A stretch of 64,000 bases of DNA from CAIMWS01 sp964409245 (GTDB lineage Bacteria; Verrucomicrobiota; Verrucomicrobiia; Limisphaerales; UBA1319). Below the pieces are notes generated by a model. That model was given only the letters and a program-made list of their open reading frames with translations, ran no database searches and was not told the DNA's origin. The position numbers and the translations under genes are program-made. Location: positions 1-64,000 of the forward strand of contig CAYPCQ010000033.1 in the NCBI GenBank assembly GCA_964409245.1. Direction: 5' to 3'. Shown here piece after piece: positions 17,369 to 25,482 of this stretch; position 1 is the stretch's first letter, and each line of letters begins with the position of its first letter.

Positions 17369-18198
17369 TGAAAATTTTGGTGGTGGAAGATGATCGGGCG
17401 GCGCGGATGTTGATTCGGCGGTTCCTGGAGGGGATTGCTGCCGAAAGTGTGGAGATTATAGAGGCTATCGATGGCTGGGCGGCCTGGGAATTGCTCAGAA
17501 ACGGGCTGCAGCCGGATCTCGCGATCATCGACCTTATGATGCCCCGGATGGATGGCCTGACGCTGCTGGAAAAAATCCGCTCCGTATTCGCCCTGAAAAA
17601 GCTGAAAGTCATCATCTGTTCAGCCGTGCAGGAACGGATGCAAATCACCCAAGTGGAGTCGTTGGAAATCGACGCCTACCTTTTCAAACCCCTCACCGCC
17701 CGGAAATTGCTTAACGCGGTCCACAAGGTCAGCAATATTCGGATTACGCTCCCCACCGAACCACTCAGCAGCTCCAAGGGAAACGATCCGGGCAAAAAAG
17801 ACCAGGCCACCGGCCCCAAAGAAAACGATCCTGCGCAGAAGGAAATCTCTCCGGCCGCCAAGGCTTATGAAGATTTTCTGCGGCAATACCACAAATTAAC
17901 CACCCAGGTGGCACGGGAGATGGACCTGATGAACCGCTCCCTGCAGATCGGGGATCGGGCCACCATGATGGCCCATGTCCGGTCCATGTTGAAACAGGCC
18001 CGTTTCTTGGAAATACCCGGTTTGACGCGGCTTTTGCTGCGCGTGGAATCCTCATTATTCACCGACAGCCAGGCGAATTTGACTTTGGATCTGCATGCCT
18101 TGAAGCAGGAACATCACCAGATGGAAATCACCTTGGGGGAGATGCTCAAACGCCATCAGCCCGCTTTCAATCCCGACAACCCGGTGGCTTCCAATTAA
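17368..18198 (+). CDS. Response regulator with receiver domain and Hpt-like helical C-terminus
   Basis: 276 residues. The receiver domain covers 1-122: acidic pair at 8-9, phosphoacceptor Asp55 in AIIDLMMPRMDG, Ser in ICSAV, and Lys in YLFKPLTA. A charged linker (SSKGNDPGKKDQATGP and on) follows. Residues ~165-270 are helical and their spacing recalls an Hpt domain (MAHVRSMLKQARFLEIPGLTRLLLRVESSL), with one His in the expected neighbourhood but without the HxxKG core. It has no DNA-binding output domain. Overlapping the cheA stop, it is the most likely phosphorylation target of that kinase. Whether it acts like CheY on a motor, as a phosphate sink or as a relay cannot be told. Confidence 0.88.
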   Translation: MKILVVEDDRAARMLIRRFLEGIAAESVEIIEAIDGWAAWELLRNGLQPDLAIIDLMMPRMDGLTLLEKIRSVFALKKLKVIICSAVQERMQITQVESLEIDAYLFKPLTARKLLNAVHKVSNIRITLPTEPLSSSKGNDPGKKDQATGPKENDPAQKEISPAAKAYEDFLRQYHKLTTQVAREMDLMNRSLQIGDRATMMAHVRSMLKQARFLEIPGLTRLLLRVESSLFTDSQANLTLDLHALKQEHHQMEITLGEMLKRHQPAFNPDNPVASN

Positions 18199-18227
18199 CG
18201 GGAAAAGTTGGGGGCGGACAAAATGAG

Positions 18228-19169
18228 TTAATTCACGCCCAGTTCCTGGGGGTGCCCCCCATTGATCAAGAACAAGACCGCCATCCGCACCGCCAAACCG
18301 TTGGTTACTTGTTCCAGGATCACGGAATGCTCGCTATCGGCGATGTCGCTATCGATTTCGACCCCGCGATTGATCGGCCCCGGATGCATGATGAGGACGT
18401 CTGGCTTGGTCAATTTCATGCGCGCCTTCGTGAGGCCGAAAAGGGAGGTATATTCGCCGAGACTGGGGAACATGCCTTTGCGCTGGCGCTCGTGCTGGAT
18501 CCGCAGCAGGTTGATCACATCCGCCTGACGCAAAGCCGGTTCGACTTGGTGGCACACCTGGCAACCCATCCGCTCAAAGGCGGATGGAACCAAGGTGGGG
18601 GGGCCGCAAAGGGTGACTTTGGCGCCCAACTTGGTGAGCGCCCAGATGTTCGAGCGGGCCACCCGGCTATAAAGGATGTCCCCCAGGATGGTCACATTCA
18701 AGCCCTCGAAGGAGCCTTTTTTCTCCCGCATGGTGAAGGCGTCCAACAAGGCCTGGGTGGGATGCTCATGCGCTCCATCCCCGGCGTTCACCACGCTGGC
18801 GTTCAGAACCCGGCTCAGAAAATGGGGCGCCCCGGCCGCACTGTGGCGGATGATGATGATATCCGCATTCAAGGCTTCCAGGTTGCGGGCGGTATCTTTC
18901 AACGTTTCCCCTTTGCGCAACGAGGACAACTCGACCGAGAAATTGATGATATCGGCGGTGAGGCGTTGGGCTGCCAATTCGAAGCTGATGCGGGTGCGGG
19001 TGCTGGGTTCGACAAACAGGTTGATCACGGTTTTGCCGCGCAACGCCGGGACTTTCTTGATGGCGCGTTCGCCCACGGCTTTAAACGCTTTGGCGGTATT
19101 CAATACGGTGAGAACCTCTTCCCGGCTCAAGGTTTCGATATCCAGCAGATGCTTGCGGTTCCAAGTCAT
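18228..19169 (-). CDS. pyrB: Aspartate carbamoyltransferase catalytic subunit
   Basis: 313 residues, the usual length. Condenses carbamoyl phosphate with aspartate to carbamoyl aspartate, the committed step of pyrimidine synthesis, in the cytoplasm. The carbamoyl-phosphate loop PSTRTRISFELAA is near residues 55-67, the HPTQALLDAFTM motif near 137-148, and the aspartate-binding region (LRIQHERQ) follows. Its ATG overlaps the pyrR stop (ATGA), so the two genes are translationally coupled. No pyrI is adjacent, and in this pyrR-pyrB arrangement none is expected. Confidence 0.97.
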   Translation of the reverse strand: MTWNRKHLLDIETLSREEVLTVLNTAKAFKAVGERAIKKVPALRGKTVINLFVEPSTRTRISFELAAQRLTADIINFSVELSSLRKGETLKDTARNLEALNADIIIIRHSAAGAPHFLSRVLNASVVNAGDGAHEHPTQALLDAFTMREKKGSFEGLNVTILGDILYSRVARSNIWALTKLGAKVTLCGPPTLVPSAFERMGCQVCHQVEPALRQADVINLLRIQHERQRKGMFPSLGEYTSLFGLTKARMKLTKPDVLIMHPGPINRGVEIDSDIADSEHSVILEQVTNGLAVRMAVLFLINGGHPQELGVN

Positions 19170-19696
19170 GGGGTGATGAGGTAAACGCCTTCCTCGTGGT
19201 TTGGTTCCGTTAAACGCACATCCACGGTGTCGTTCACGCTGGTCTGGACGGTTTTACCGACAAAATTAGCGTGGATAGGCAACTCCCGGTGGCCGCGATC
19301 CACCAACACCGCCAATTGAATGCACTGGGGACGTCCGAAGTCATTCAAGGCGTCCAACGCCGCACGGGTGGTCCGGCCTTTGAAGAGCACGTCATCCACG
19401 AGGATAATGGTTTTACCGTTGATATCACCGGGAATCAGGGTGGGATGGATCTCAGGGGCGGCACGATGGTTCAAATCGTCCCGGTGCATGCTCACATCCA
19501 AGTGGCCAACCGTCACCGGTGCCTGATCTGCCTGGCGAAGCAGGAGAGCCAGGCGTTCGGCCAGAACCACCCCCCCCTTTTGAATGCCGACCAGAGAAAA
19601 AGCACCGCGCGCATGCTGATTGAGGATTTCAGCCGCAATTTGCTTTAAAGCACCCGCAATAGCCGCAGAATCGAGAAGAAGCGTTACCTTCGGCAT
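19166..19696 (-). CDS. pyrR: Bifunctional pyrimidine regulator / uracil phosphoribosyltransferase PyrR
   Basis: 176 residues from the ATG at 19696. An in-frame start at 19783 would add 29 unconserved residues, while PyrR proteins usually begin at this point. The PRPP-binding loop is intact: IILVDDVLFKGRTTRAALDAL. In other bacteria PyrR binds pyr mRNA in the presence of UMP to promote attenuation and has weak uracil phosphoribosyltransferase activity. It sits directly upstream of pyrB with a 4-nt overlap. I did not identify a convincing anti-terminator/terminator pair in the 93 nt before its start, so regulation by attenuation here is unproven. Confidence 0.93.
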   Translation of the reverse strand: MPKVTLLLDSAAIAGALKQIAAEILNQHARGAFSLVGIQKGGVVLAERLALLLRQADQAPVTVGHLDVSMHRDDLNHRAAPEIHPTLIPGDINGKTIILVDDVLFKGRTTRAALDALNDFGRPQCIQLAVLVDRGHRELPIHANFVGKTVQTSVNDTVDVRLTEPNHEEGVYLITP

Positions 19697-19789
19697 AAAA
19701 ATCTGTAAACCGACCTGGCTGAAATGAAAACCCCTCTGAGTGTTGAGAACCCCGTCACCTTGGAGCGCGCCACAAGGGCGCACGCACCA

Positions 19790-20008
19790 TCAGTGGGCAC
19801 TCAACTGACGGCTCTTCCTCCATCTGGACCGATGCTTCATGATCCAATCCGTTAGAGCCCACTCAAAGCCGATATCATAACCAGCTTTCTCGGATTCCAG
19901 CCATTTATGCTTCAGAATCTCCTCACGCTCTGCCTGGAATTCACGGTATAAAGATGAATTCTTCAACAATTCGTTGCTTTCGAATGAGTTACTTGCGCTC
20001 GCCGACAT
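19790..20008 (-). CDS. Small conserved protein of unknown function (72 aa)
   Basis: A longer open frame extends upstream, but only the last 72 codons look like protein. They start at MSASASNSFESN (ATG at 20008) and contain LLKNSSLYREFQAEREEILKH, then AGYDIGFEWALTDWI and KHRSRWRKSR. I recognise this as a small conserved sequence seen in several bacterial phyla, often without a named function. It is charged, helical and has no signal peptide, so it is probably cytoplasmic. It precedes pyrR on the same strand by 93 nt and may be cotranscribed. A perfect palindrome lies 86 bp upstream of its start. Confidence 0.65.
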   Translation of the reverse strand: MSASASNSFESNELLKNSSLYREFQAEREEILKHKWLESEKAGYDIGFEWALTDWIMKHRSRWRKSRQLSAH

Positions 20009-20093
20009 AAGTCGAACTTTATTACATCGAATTAACACCACTCTAACACTGGGTTGGTCAGGAGCAACTAAATTCTGCGGAACTCTCGGAGAA

Positions 20094-20117
20094 TTTCTAC
20101 CCTTTAAAGGGTAGAAA
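20094..20117. promoter_or_regulatory. 24-bp perfect palindrome in a divergent promoter region
   Basis: The half site TTTCTACCCTTT at 20094-20105 is followed directly by its exact reverse complement at 20106-20117. It lies in the 231-bp gap between the divergently transcribed 72-aa protein/pyrR/pyrB unit and cysT/cysW. A perfect unspaced 12+12 palindrome suggests an operator for a dimeric regulator. Without a T run on either side, it is unlikely to be a terminator. Confidence 0.5.
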
Positions 20118-20181
20118 CCCCTAATCACACGATTAAAGCACATCCCGTGCCTGGAAACACCCGATTTTCGGTTGCCCGGCT

Positions 20182-20210
20182 TTGACTTCCATCGGCAAAA
20201 GGAATAGGGT
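20182..20210 (+). promoter_or_regulatory. Possible promoter of cysT-cysW
   Basis: TTGACT at 20182-20187 and TAGGGT at 20205-20210 are 17 nt apart. The -35 is good and the -10 weak, 30 nt before the GTG of cysT. A weak -10 fits a promoter needing an activator, but that is inference. Confidence 0.25.
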
Positions 20211-20239
20211 GCAGCCAGAACCTGAATCCCTTTTGCTCC

Positions 20240-21064
20240 GTGGCCACTGGAAAAAAGACTGTTCTGCCGGGTTTTGGACTGACGATGGGTTTTACGCTGA
20301 CCTATCTCAGTTTGCTGGTCCTGATCCCCTGTGGCGCACTTTTCCTGAGGACTGCGGAATTGAGCTGGAGCGAATTTTGGCGCCTGGTGGCCACCGAGCG
20401 GGCGCTGGCGGCCTACCGCCTGACTTTTGGCGCCTCGCTGGCGGCCGCCTTGGCCAACGCTTTTTTCGGCACGATTGCCGCCTGGGTCTTGACCCGCTAT
20501 TCCTTTCCCGGACGCCGTTTTCTGGATGCCTTGGTGGATTTTCCCTTTGCGCTGCCGACCGCCGTGGCTGGATTGACTTTGTCCAGCCTTTTCGCACCGG
20601 AGGGATGGCTTGGGCAATTCCTGGCGCCTTGGGGGATTCAAGGCGCTTATTCATCGTTGGGGGTAGTGATTGCCCTCACTTTTGTGGGGTTGCCTTTCGT
20701 GGTCCGATCCCTGCAGCCGGTTTTGGAAACCCTGGAGCCGGAGGTGGAGGAAGTGGCGGCCACCCTGGGGGCCAGCCGGTTGCGGACCTTGGCCACCATT
20801 GTCCTGCCTTCCTTGCTGCCCACCATCACCACGGGATTCGCCTTATCCTTTGCCCGGGCGGTGGGGGAATACGGATCGGTGGTCTTCATTTCGGGGAACC
20901 TGCCTTTTAAGACGGAAATCTCGCCGGTGCTGATCATGATGCGGCTGGAGGAATATAACTACGCCGGGGCGGCGGCCATCGCCGTGGTGCTATTGTGCAT
21001 CTCCTTTGTTTTGCTGGCGGCCATCAATTGCCTGGAATTGTGGAACAGCCGTTACCAAGGTTAA
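20240..21064 (+). CDS. cysT: Sulfate/thiosulfate ABC transporter permease CysT
   Basis: 274 residues with about six transmembrane helices. Carries the conserved binding-protein-dependent transport loop near residues 165-190 (EEVAATLGASRLRTLATIVLPSLLP) that docks onto the ATPase, and the sulfate-permease signature ARAVGEYGSVVFISGN. With CysW it forms the inner-membrane channel for sulfate or thiosulfate uptake. The GTG at 20240 is used as start; the hydrophobic core begins at about residue 12. cysW follows after 3 nt. The ATPase (cysA) and periplasmic binding protein genes usually found alongside are not in this window. Confidence 0.93.
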   Translation: MATGKKTVLPGFGLTMGFTLTYLSLLVLIPCGALFLRTAELSWSEFWRLVATERALAAYRLTFGASLAAALANAFFGTIAAWVLTRYSFPGRRFLDALVDFPFALPTAVAGLTLSSLFAPEGWLGQFLAPWGIQGAYSSLGVVIALTFVGLPFVVRSLQPVLETLEPEVEEVAATLGASRLRTLATIVLPSLLPTITTGFALSFARAVGEYGSVVFISGNLPFKTEISPVLIMMRLEEYNYAGAAAIAVVLLCISFVLLAAINCLELWNSRYQG

Positions 21065-21067
21065 GCG

Positions 21068-21985
21068 ATGCCTAGGAAAGCGATTTTCCCATCCCCTGCC
21101 CGGCGGGTGCCGCAAGCCCGGCGCGGGGCTGAGGATCCGCTGTGGCTGAAAGGGATCCTGGTGGGGATCACCCTGGTTTTCCTGGTGGTTTTCCTGATGC
21201 TGCCGTTGCTGAATGTGTTTTTTCAGGCCTTATCCAAGGGGTGGCCGCACTACGTGCAAGCCCTCAAGCATCCCGACAGCCTCTCGGCCATGCGCCTCAC
21301 GCTCACCGTGGCGGCCATCAGCGTGCCCCTGAACACAGTTTTCGGCCTGGCCGCCGCCTGGGCCATCACCAAATTCGATTTCCGGGGCAAAACTTTCCTC
21401 GTGACGCTGATCGACCTGCCCTTCTCGGTTTCACCCGTGGTATCAGGGATGATGTTTGTGATCCTATTCGGTTTGCAAGGTTTCGCGGGCGCCTGGCTGC
21501 AAGACCACGGCCTCAAGATCATATTCGCCGTGCCCGGCCTGGTGCTGGCCACGTTATTTGTCACCGTCCCTTTTGTGGCGCGGGAAGTGATCCCCGTCAT
21601 GCAGGCTGCCGGGCGGGACCAGGAAGAGGCCGCCATGACCCTGGGCGCCAGCGGCTGGCAGACTTTCTGGCAGGTGACCCTGCCATCGGTCAAATGGGGC
21701 CTGATCTACGGAGTGATCCTGTGCAATGCCCGGGCCATGGGGGAGTTTGGAGCCGTTTCCGTGGTTTCCGGGCATATCACCGGCCAGACGGATACGCTGC
21801 CCCTGCGGGTGGAGAAGCTCTATCACGAATACCAAGGCGCGGCGGCTTTCGCCGCCGCCAGTGTTCTGGCGTTATTGGCTTTGCTGACCCTGGCGATTAA
21901 AATTGCCCTCGAATGGCGATCCCACCGTGAAACCGCCCAGTCATCCCGGATATCCCCGGGCCGGCAAACCGGCCTCACCTTGTGA
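21068..21985 (+). CDS. cysW: Sulfate/thiosulfate ABC transporter permease CysW
   Basis: 305 residues. A basic, Arg/Pro-rich N-terminal tail of ~25 residues precedes about six transmembrane helices. The ATPase-contact loop is EEAAMTLGASGWQTFWQVTLPSV, followed by the CysW-type ARAMGEFGAVSVVSGHITGQTDTLPL. It pairs with CysT, encoded 3 nt upstream. The C-terminal tail past residue 285 (SHRETAQSSRISPGRQ) is hydrophilic and unconserved. The following gene is convergent, so the operon ends here with only two genes. Confidence 0.93.
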   Translation: MPRKAIFPSPARRVPQARRGAEDPLWLKGILVGITLVFLVVFLMLPLLNVFFQALSKGWPHYVQALKHPDSLSAMRLTLTVAAISVPLNTVFGLAAAWAITKFDFRGKTFLVTLIDLPFSVSPVVSGMMFVILFGLQGFAGAWLQDHGLKIIFAVPGLVLATLFVTVPFVAREVIPVMQAAGRDQEEAAMTLGASGWQTFWQVTLPSVKWGLIYGVILCNARAMGEFGAVSVVSGHITGQTDTLPLRVEKLYHEYQGAAAFAAASVLALLALLTLAIKIALEWRSHRETAQSSRISPGRQTGLTL

Positions 21986-22044
21986 GCCGCCAGCCAATGG
22001 TGCGTATTGGGGCGGGACCAGGTCACGGAACCATCACCGGGAAC

Positions 22045-22884
22045 TCATTTCCTGGGTAATTTGGCGGTGAGGAATTTCCGCATGCCAGGCAAATCATCGG
22101 CATTAAGGATATCCACCTGGTTCTGGTAAAGCACCTCCCAAAAGGCGGGCTGGTTCAGCGTGCCCCAAAACCGGACCTGGCGGCCCTGCTGGTGCGCCCG
22201 GCGCACAATGCTGGCGAGCTTTTCCTGGTCGGCGGCTGGCAGCGGCCCCACCCCGCGCCACTTGAAAACGGTTTGCCAGTTTTCGCTGATCCACGGGGTG
22301 AAATCGGCGCCCTCTTTACGGTCGAGGTCTTCCAAACGCCCGTCATAGGCTGCGAGGCGGCTGGTTTCTTCGAGCATCAGCTTCCGCGGCCGGTTGCCCG
22401 ACAGGATCACCCGGAGCGCGTTGGTGATCACGCGGCCGTTTTCATATCTGGTGAGCAGCTCCTGGTATTTCCCCAAAACGGAACGTAATACCCGATAGGT
22501 GCCATCCGCCTCCGTTTTAAGATCGATCAGCAAAGTGCATTCCGGCCCCCCCGGAAACACCCGCCCGCCATTGGCCTGGATGCGCTGGCGCAACGGGTCG
22601 AGGTACAGCTTTTCCAGCGTCCGTTCCGGAGTGACCTGGCTGAAATTGTGCGCCACCAATAGCCGGCCTTCGACCAGGTAAATATCAGCCTCCACACTGC
22701 AGAAACCCTGGTCCAGGGCATCCTGCAAAGGCCGGGCATGTTCGTAATCGTTGTGGGAGTGGGCGCGGATCAGGGGCACAATGGGGTCCGCCTCGGAAGC
22801 CGGCAAGGTTTGCGGATGGGCCGGCCCGAGGGCGGCCAAAAGCACAATCGCTGAAAGCATGGTGTTCTGAATTAGTGTTTTCAT
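22045..22884 (-). CDS. Secreted PI-PLC/glycerophosphodiesterase-superfamily protein
   Basis: 279 residues from the ATG at 22884 (MKTLIQNTMLSAIVLLAALG), which gives a clean signal peptide; an in-frame upstream start at 22929 would bury it. The TIM-barrel phosphodiesterase motif HSHNDYEHARPLQDALDQGF is at about residues 42-61, followed by EADIYLVEGRLLVAHN, the acid/base and metal residues typical of GDPD-like enzymes. The family has uncharacterised bacterial members acting outside the cytoplasm. Substrate unknown; hydrolysis of glycerophosphodiesters or related phosphodiesters is the family-level guess. Confidence 0.8.
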   Translation of the reverse strand: MKTLIQNTMLSAIVLLAALGPAHPQTLPASEADPIVPLIRAHSHNDYEHARPLQDALDQGFCSVEADIYLVEGRLLVAHNFSQVTPERTLEKLYLDPLRQRIQANGGRVFPGGPECTLLIDLKTEADGTYRVLRSVLGKYQELLTRYENGRVITNALRVILSGNRPRKLMLEETSRLAAYDGRLEDLDRKEGADFTPWISENWQTVFKWRGVGPLPAADQEKLASIVRRAHQQGRQVRFWGTLNQPAFWEVLYQNQVDILNADDLPGMRKFLTAKLPRK

Positions 22885-22983
22885 ACGTTTCCTGGCCGCA
22901 TTAGACCATAGGCGCTTCGCTCCAACCACTGAAAAGCGAAAAATCCATGGCCTTCCGCGGCAAGCCCCAAGCCAAGGAATATT

Positions 22984-24111
22984 TCAATGGGTGGCCAGCA
23001 GATTGGCCATGCAGAAGGCGGCGGGCATGGTTAGCCGGCCGCATATTTCCAGGAATGGATCCACCACCGCCGCCTGTCCATACTCCTCCGGCAGCCGCCA
23101 GCTGCCGCCCCGGAACGGGAGCTTTCCCCCCGCCGCCAGTTCCTCGCAAAAATGCTTCAAGCCCAGCCGGGGGCCATCCAGCGGGCGATAGCGTGGCTTG
23201 ACGATTTTCACCGTTGAATACACCACGCGGACGGCCTGAAGCTCCCTGGCTGAAAGCACCAACTGCTCCAAATCCTCGGCGGTTTGCGCCTCCTCCAAAC
23301 CGAATTTCCCGGCACGGATGCGGGCATCGCTCCGGGGAAACAGGGGATCAATCCGCAGAATCACCGGGAGGCCGGCGTTCCGCAGCACGCGCAGCCCCGC
23401 GATCCGTTCCTGGACTGACGGGGCATGAGGATCCCAAAAGGCCCGGGCGGCCTCCCGCCAAAAGGCCAGGCTGACCTCCACCTGGATTCCTCCCGGTGCT
23501 GCCGTTTGGCCATCTGGCGTCTGGGGCGGCCGGTTCAGAGCTTGGAGCAGGCGGAGGTATTCCGGGCGGGCGGCCAGGAGCGGATTCCTCGTCAGGATCA
23601 CCACAGTGGTGAACCGGCGCCGGTGGGCCAGCAAACCTTCCAGGGTCATCAGCGTATGGCGGGCGGCCAGCTCCAGCGGTTGGAAGGGGTCGGTGCTGTT
23701 CGAAATATGGACCGGGGCGGGAGGCACATCATACTGCTCCAAATCCGCCAGGTCGGCGGCCAGCAGGCGGGGGAAATCCTTTTTGCAGCCGGCTTGCTCC
23801 GGGCCGTAACCGGTGGCGTAGCAATACCGGCAGCCGTGGGCGCACCCGGTATAGACATTGATGCAGTAGCGGTGGCCGGTGGGGAAACGCGCCTGGTCGG
23901 CGAAAGGGCAATACCACTTGATGAGCCGCGGGCGGGTGGGCGCCAGCCAGGGCTGCCGCGACCGGTGCGGCAGGTAATAACTGGCCAGCGCCTGCTGCGC
24001 GGCGGGGGAAAACCCATCCCAAGCCGGCCGGTATTGGGGATCGATGCGGCTGGCTGGCGTCGAAATCACCCCGGCGAGCGCGGGCAAGCCGGGCTGGCAG
24101 CCGGTTTTCAC
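22984..24111 (-). CDS. Radical SAM protein, SplB (spore photoproduct lyase)-like
   Basis: 375 residues, GTG start. The radical SAM cluster motif is CAHGCRYCYA (CxxxCxxC) near residue 82, in the context INVYTGCAHGC seen in the SPL/Rv2578c-like group. Later come the SAM-binding strands HISNSTDPFQPLE and VVILTRNP. These proteins use a 4Fe-4S cluster and S-adenosylmethionine for radical chemistry. In non-spore-formers the reaction is unknown, although DNA or RNA repair is suspected. There is no conserved Cys at the far C-terminus that I can match to the SPL hydrogen-atom donor, so calling it a lyase would be premature. Follows a strong terminator of the upstream DUF1080 gene. Confidence 0.85.
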   Translation of the reverse strand: MKTGCQPGLPALAGVISTPASRIDPQYRPAWDGFSPAAQQALASYYLPHRSRQPWLAPTRPRLIKWYCPFADQARFPTGHRYCINVYTGCAHGCRYCYATGYGPEQAGCKKDFPRLLAADLADLEQYDVPPAPVHISNSTDPFQPLELAARHTLMTLEGLLAHRRRFTTVVILTRNPLLAARPEYLRLLQALNRPPQTPDGQTAAPGGIQVEVSLAFWREAARAFWDPHAPSVQERIAGLRVLRNAGLPVILRIDPLFPRSDARIRAGKFGLEEAQTAEDLEQLVLSARELQAVRVVYSTVKIVKPRYRPLDGPRLGLKHFCEELAAGGKLPFRGGSWRLPEEYGQAAVVDPFLEICGRLTMPAAFCMANLLATH

Positions 24112-24154
24112 AGGCGGGGAATCCTGGTTGCCTCCACGTTTTTTAAAGCCGGGG

Positions 24155-24194
24155 AAAAAATCCGGCCCGGAATCGCTGGTTCGTTCCGGGCCGG
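24155..24194 (-). terminator. Rho-independent terminator of the DUF1080 gene
   Basis: An 11-bp perfect stem (24162-24172 with 24184-24194, CCGGCCCGGAA and its complement) with an 11-nt loop is followed, on the minus strand, by ATTTTTT (24155-24160 read in complement). It lies 70 nt past the DUF1080 stop codon and before the radical SAM start. Confidence 0.8.
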
Positions 24195-24263
24195 CTGGCG
24201 GTGGTTCAAAATGATGCCGATGGCCTCCGCGCGAGGCGGCCCGCTCCTGGAGGCCGGGCCGGG

Positions 24264-25328
24264 TTACTTCTTTTTGACTTCGCGGCCGGGGCCTTCACCC
24301 ACGGTGACCACGGCTTTGGCCACCTTGCCGTCCCCATCCAGGGTGAACTCGCACTGGACATCGGTGGTTTTGGCGAAGAATTTGGTGCGCGACTCCGCGA
24401 AGAGCGTGAATTTCACCCCTTCCAGGCTGAGCACGAGCTGATCGCCTTCCCGGGTGAAGGAGACGTTGGTTTCATAGCGGCCCACGTAGCGGTCCAGCAC
24501 AGCGCTGCCGAAGGTGAATTCCTTGGGCGTGGTTTTGCCCAGCTCCCGCACCCAGAGGTTGCGGAAGCGCACCGGGTTCCCATGATCCTGGAGGGCAATG
24601 GGGGTTTTTTCGGGATGCGGCGAGTAAGGGGCGCGTTCCAGCCAGCTGGTGGGGCCGGTCAGTTCGGAGTTGTTCTGCACCAGCACCCCGTTGTGGAACA
24701 GGGTCACCCGCGCGGGCGAGACGAGCTTGGCCTGCGGGTCGAAGCGGGGTGCGGTATAGATCACATCATAGGCCTGCCACTGGCCGGGCGGGCGGCTGGC
24801 GTTCACCAGCGGCGGATATTGGCCGTAGAGGGAGCCGGCCGAACCATCCGCATAGGTGACGTTCTTATAGGAATCGAGGATCTGGATTTCGTAGCGGCCC
24901 ATGCCGAAAAACAGGCCGCTGTTGCCCCGGCCCTGGCCCTCGCCATCCGGCGGAACCGGCGCGGCGAATTCGAGGTGCAGCTGGCAATCGCCAAAGTTCT
25001 GCACGGTGCGGATGTACCCGCTGCCTTTGACGCATTCCATGTAATCCTCCCGGGCGATCCAGCGGGTGGGGCTGCCATCCATGCTCACCCATTGGCCCAG
25101 GCTGCCGCCGTTGAACAGCACCACGGCGTCCGAGGGCGGCTGGCCGGCTTTTTCCTGGGTGCTGGCGGTTCCGGGATTCACCGCGGCGGGCTGGGGCCGG
25201 AGCCGGTCATGCCCCAGCCAGTTGGGATCCGGCTGCGCCTGGCAGGCCGGCTGGGCCGCCAGGGTGAGGATTCCCGCCGCCACGCCCCCCGCGAAGGAGG
25301 CCGATATTTGATGCAAATTCAGGTTCAT
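24264..25328 (-). CDS. Secreted DUF1080 (3-keto-disaccharide hydrolase-like) protein
   Basis: 354 residues. Signal peptide within the first ~32 residues (FAGGVAAGILTLAAQPACQA), then a Pro/Ala-rich linker. The DUF1080 beta-jelly-roll starts near residue 70: VLFNGGSLGQWVSMDGSPT, then MECVKGSGYIRTVQNFGDCQLHLEF and SGLFFGMGRYEIQILDSY. DUF1080 proteins are abundant in Verrucomicrobia and Planctomycetes; some hydrolyse 3-keto-glycosides. Residues ~270-354 form an extra C-terminal region (DRYVGRYETNVSFTREGDQL) like the domain often found after lipocalin-type beta strands. Monocistronic, with its own terminator at 24155-24194. Confidence 0.87.
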   Translation of the reverse strand: MNLNLHQISASFAGGVAAGILTLAAQPACQAQPDPNWLGHDRLRPQPAAVNPGTASTQEKAGQPPSDAVVLFNGGSLGQWVSMDGSPTRWIAREDYMECVKGSGYIRTVQNFGDCQLHLEFAAPVPPDGEGQGRGNSGLFFGMGRYEIQILDSYKNVTYADGSAGSLYGQYPPLVNASRPPGQWQAYDVIYTAPRFDPQAKLVSPARVTLFHNGVLVQNNSELTGPTSWLERAPYSPHPEKTPIALQDHGNPVRFRNLWVRELGKTTPKEFTFGSAVLDRYVGRYETNVSFTREGDQLVLSLEGVKFTLFAESRTKFFAKTTDVQCEFTLDGDGKVAKAVVTVGEGPGREVKKK

Positions 25329-25482
25329 ATTCTCATTAAGTGCTTATGGGCACCCACGCTAATGCGCCGGCCCGGGAAATGCAATACCGGCCAGGCCAGG
25401 GCCGCCGGCGCCCCCTGGACCGGCCCGGGCGGCGCAATGCGCCGTTGCATCCGGCCCCAAAACGGCTCAAACTGCATCCGCG

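Noticed and set aside
19790..20641. Taking the whole 283-codon minus-strand frame as one gene
   Set aside because: The first ~210 residues overlap cysT and contain the translated palindrome; only the last 72 codons resemble a conserved protein.
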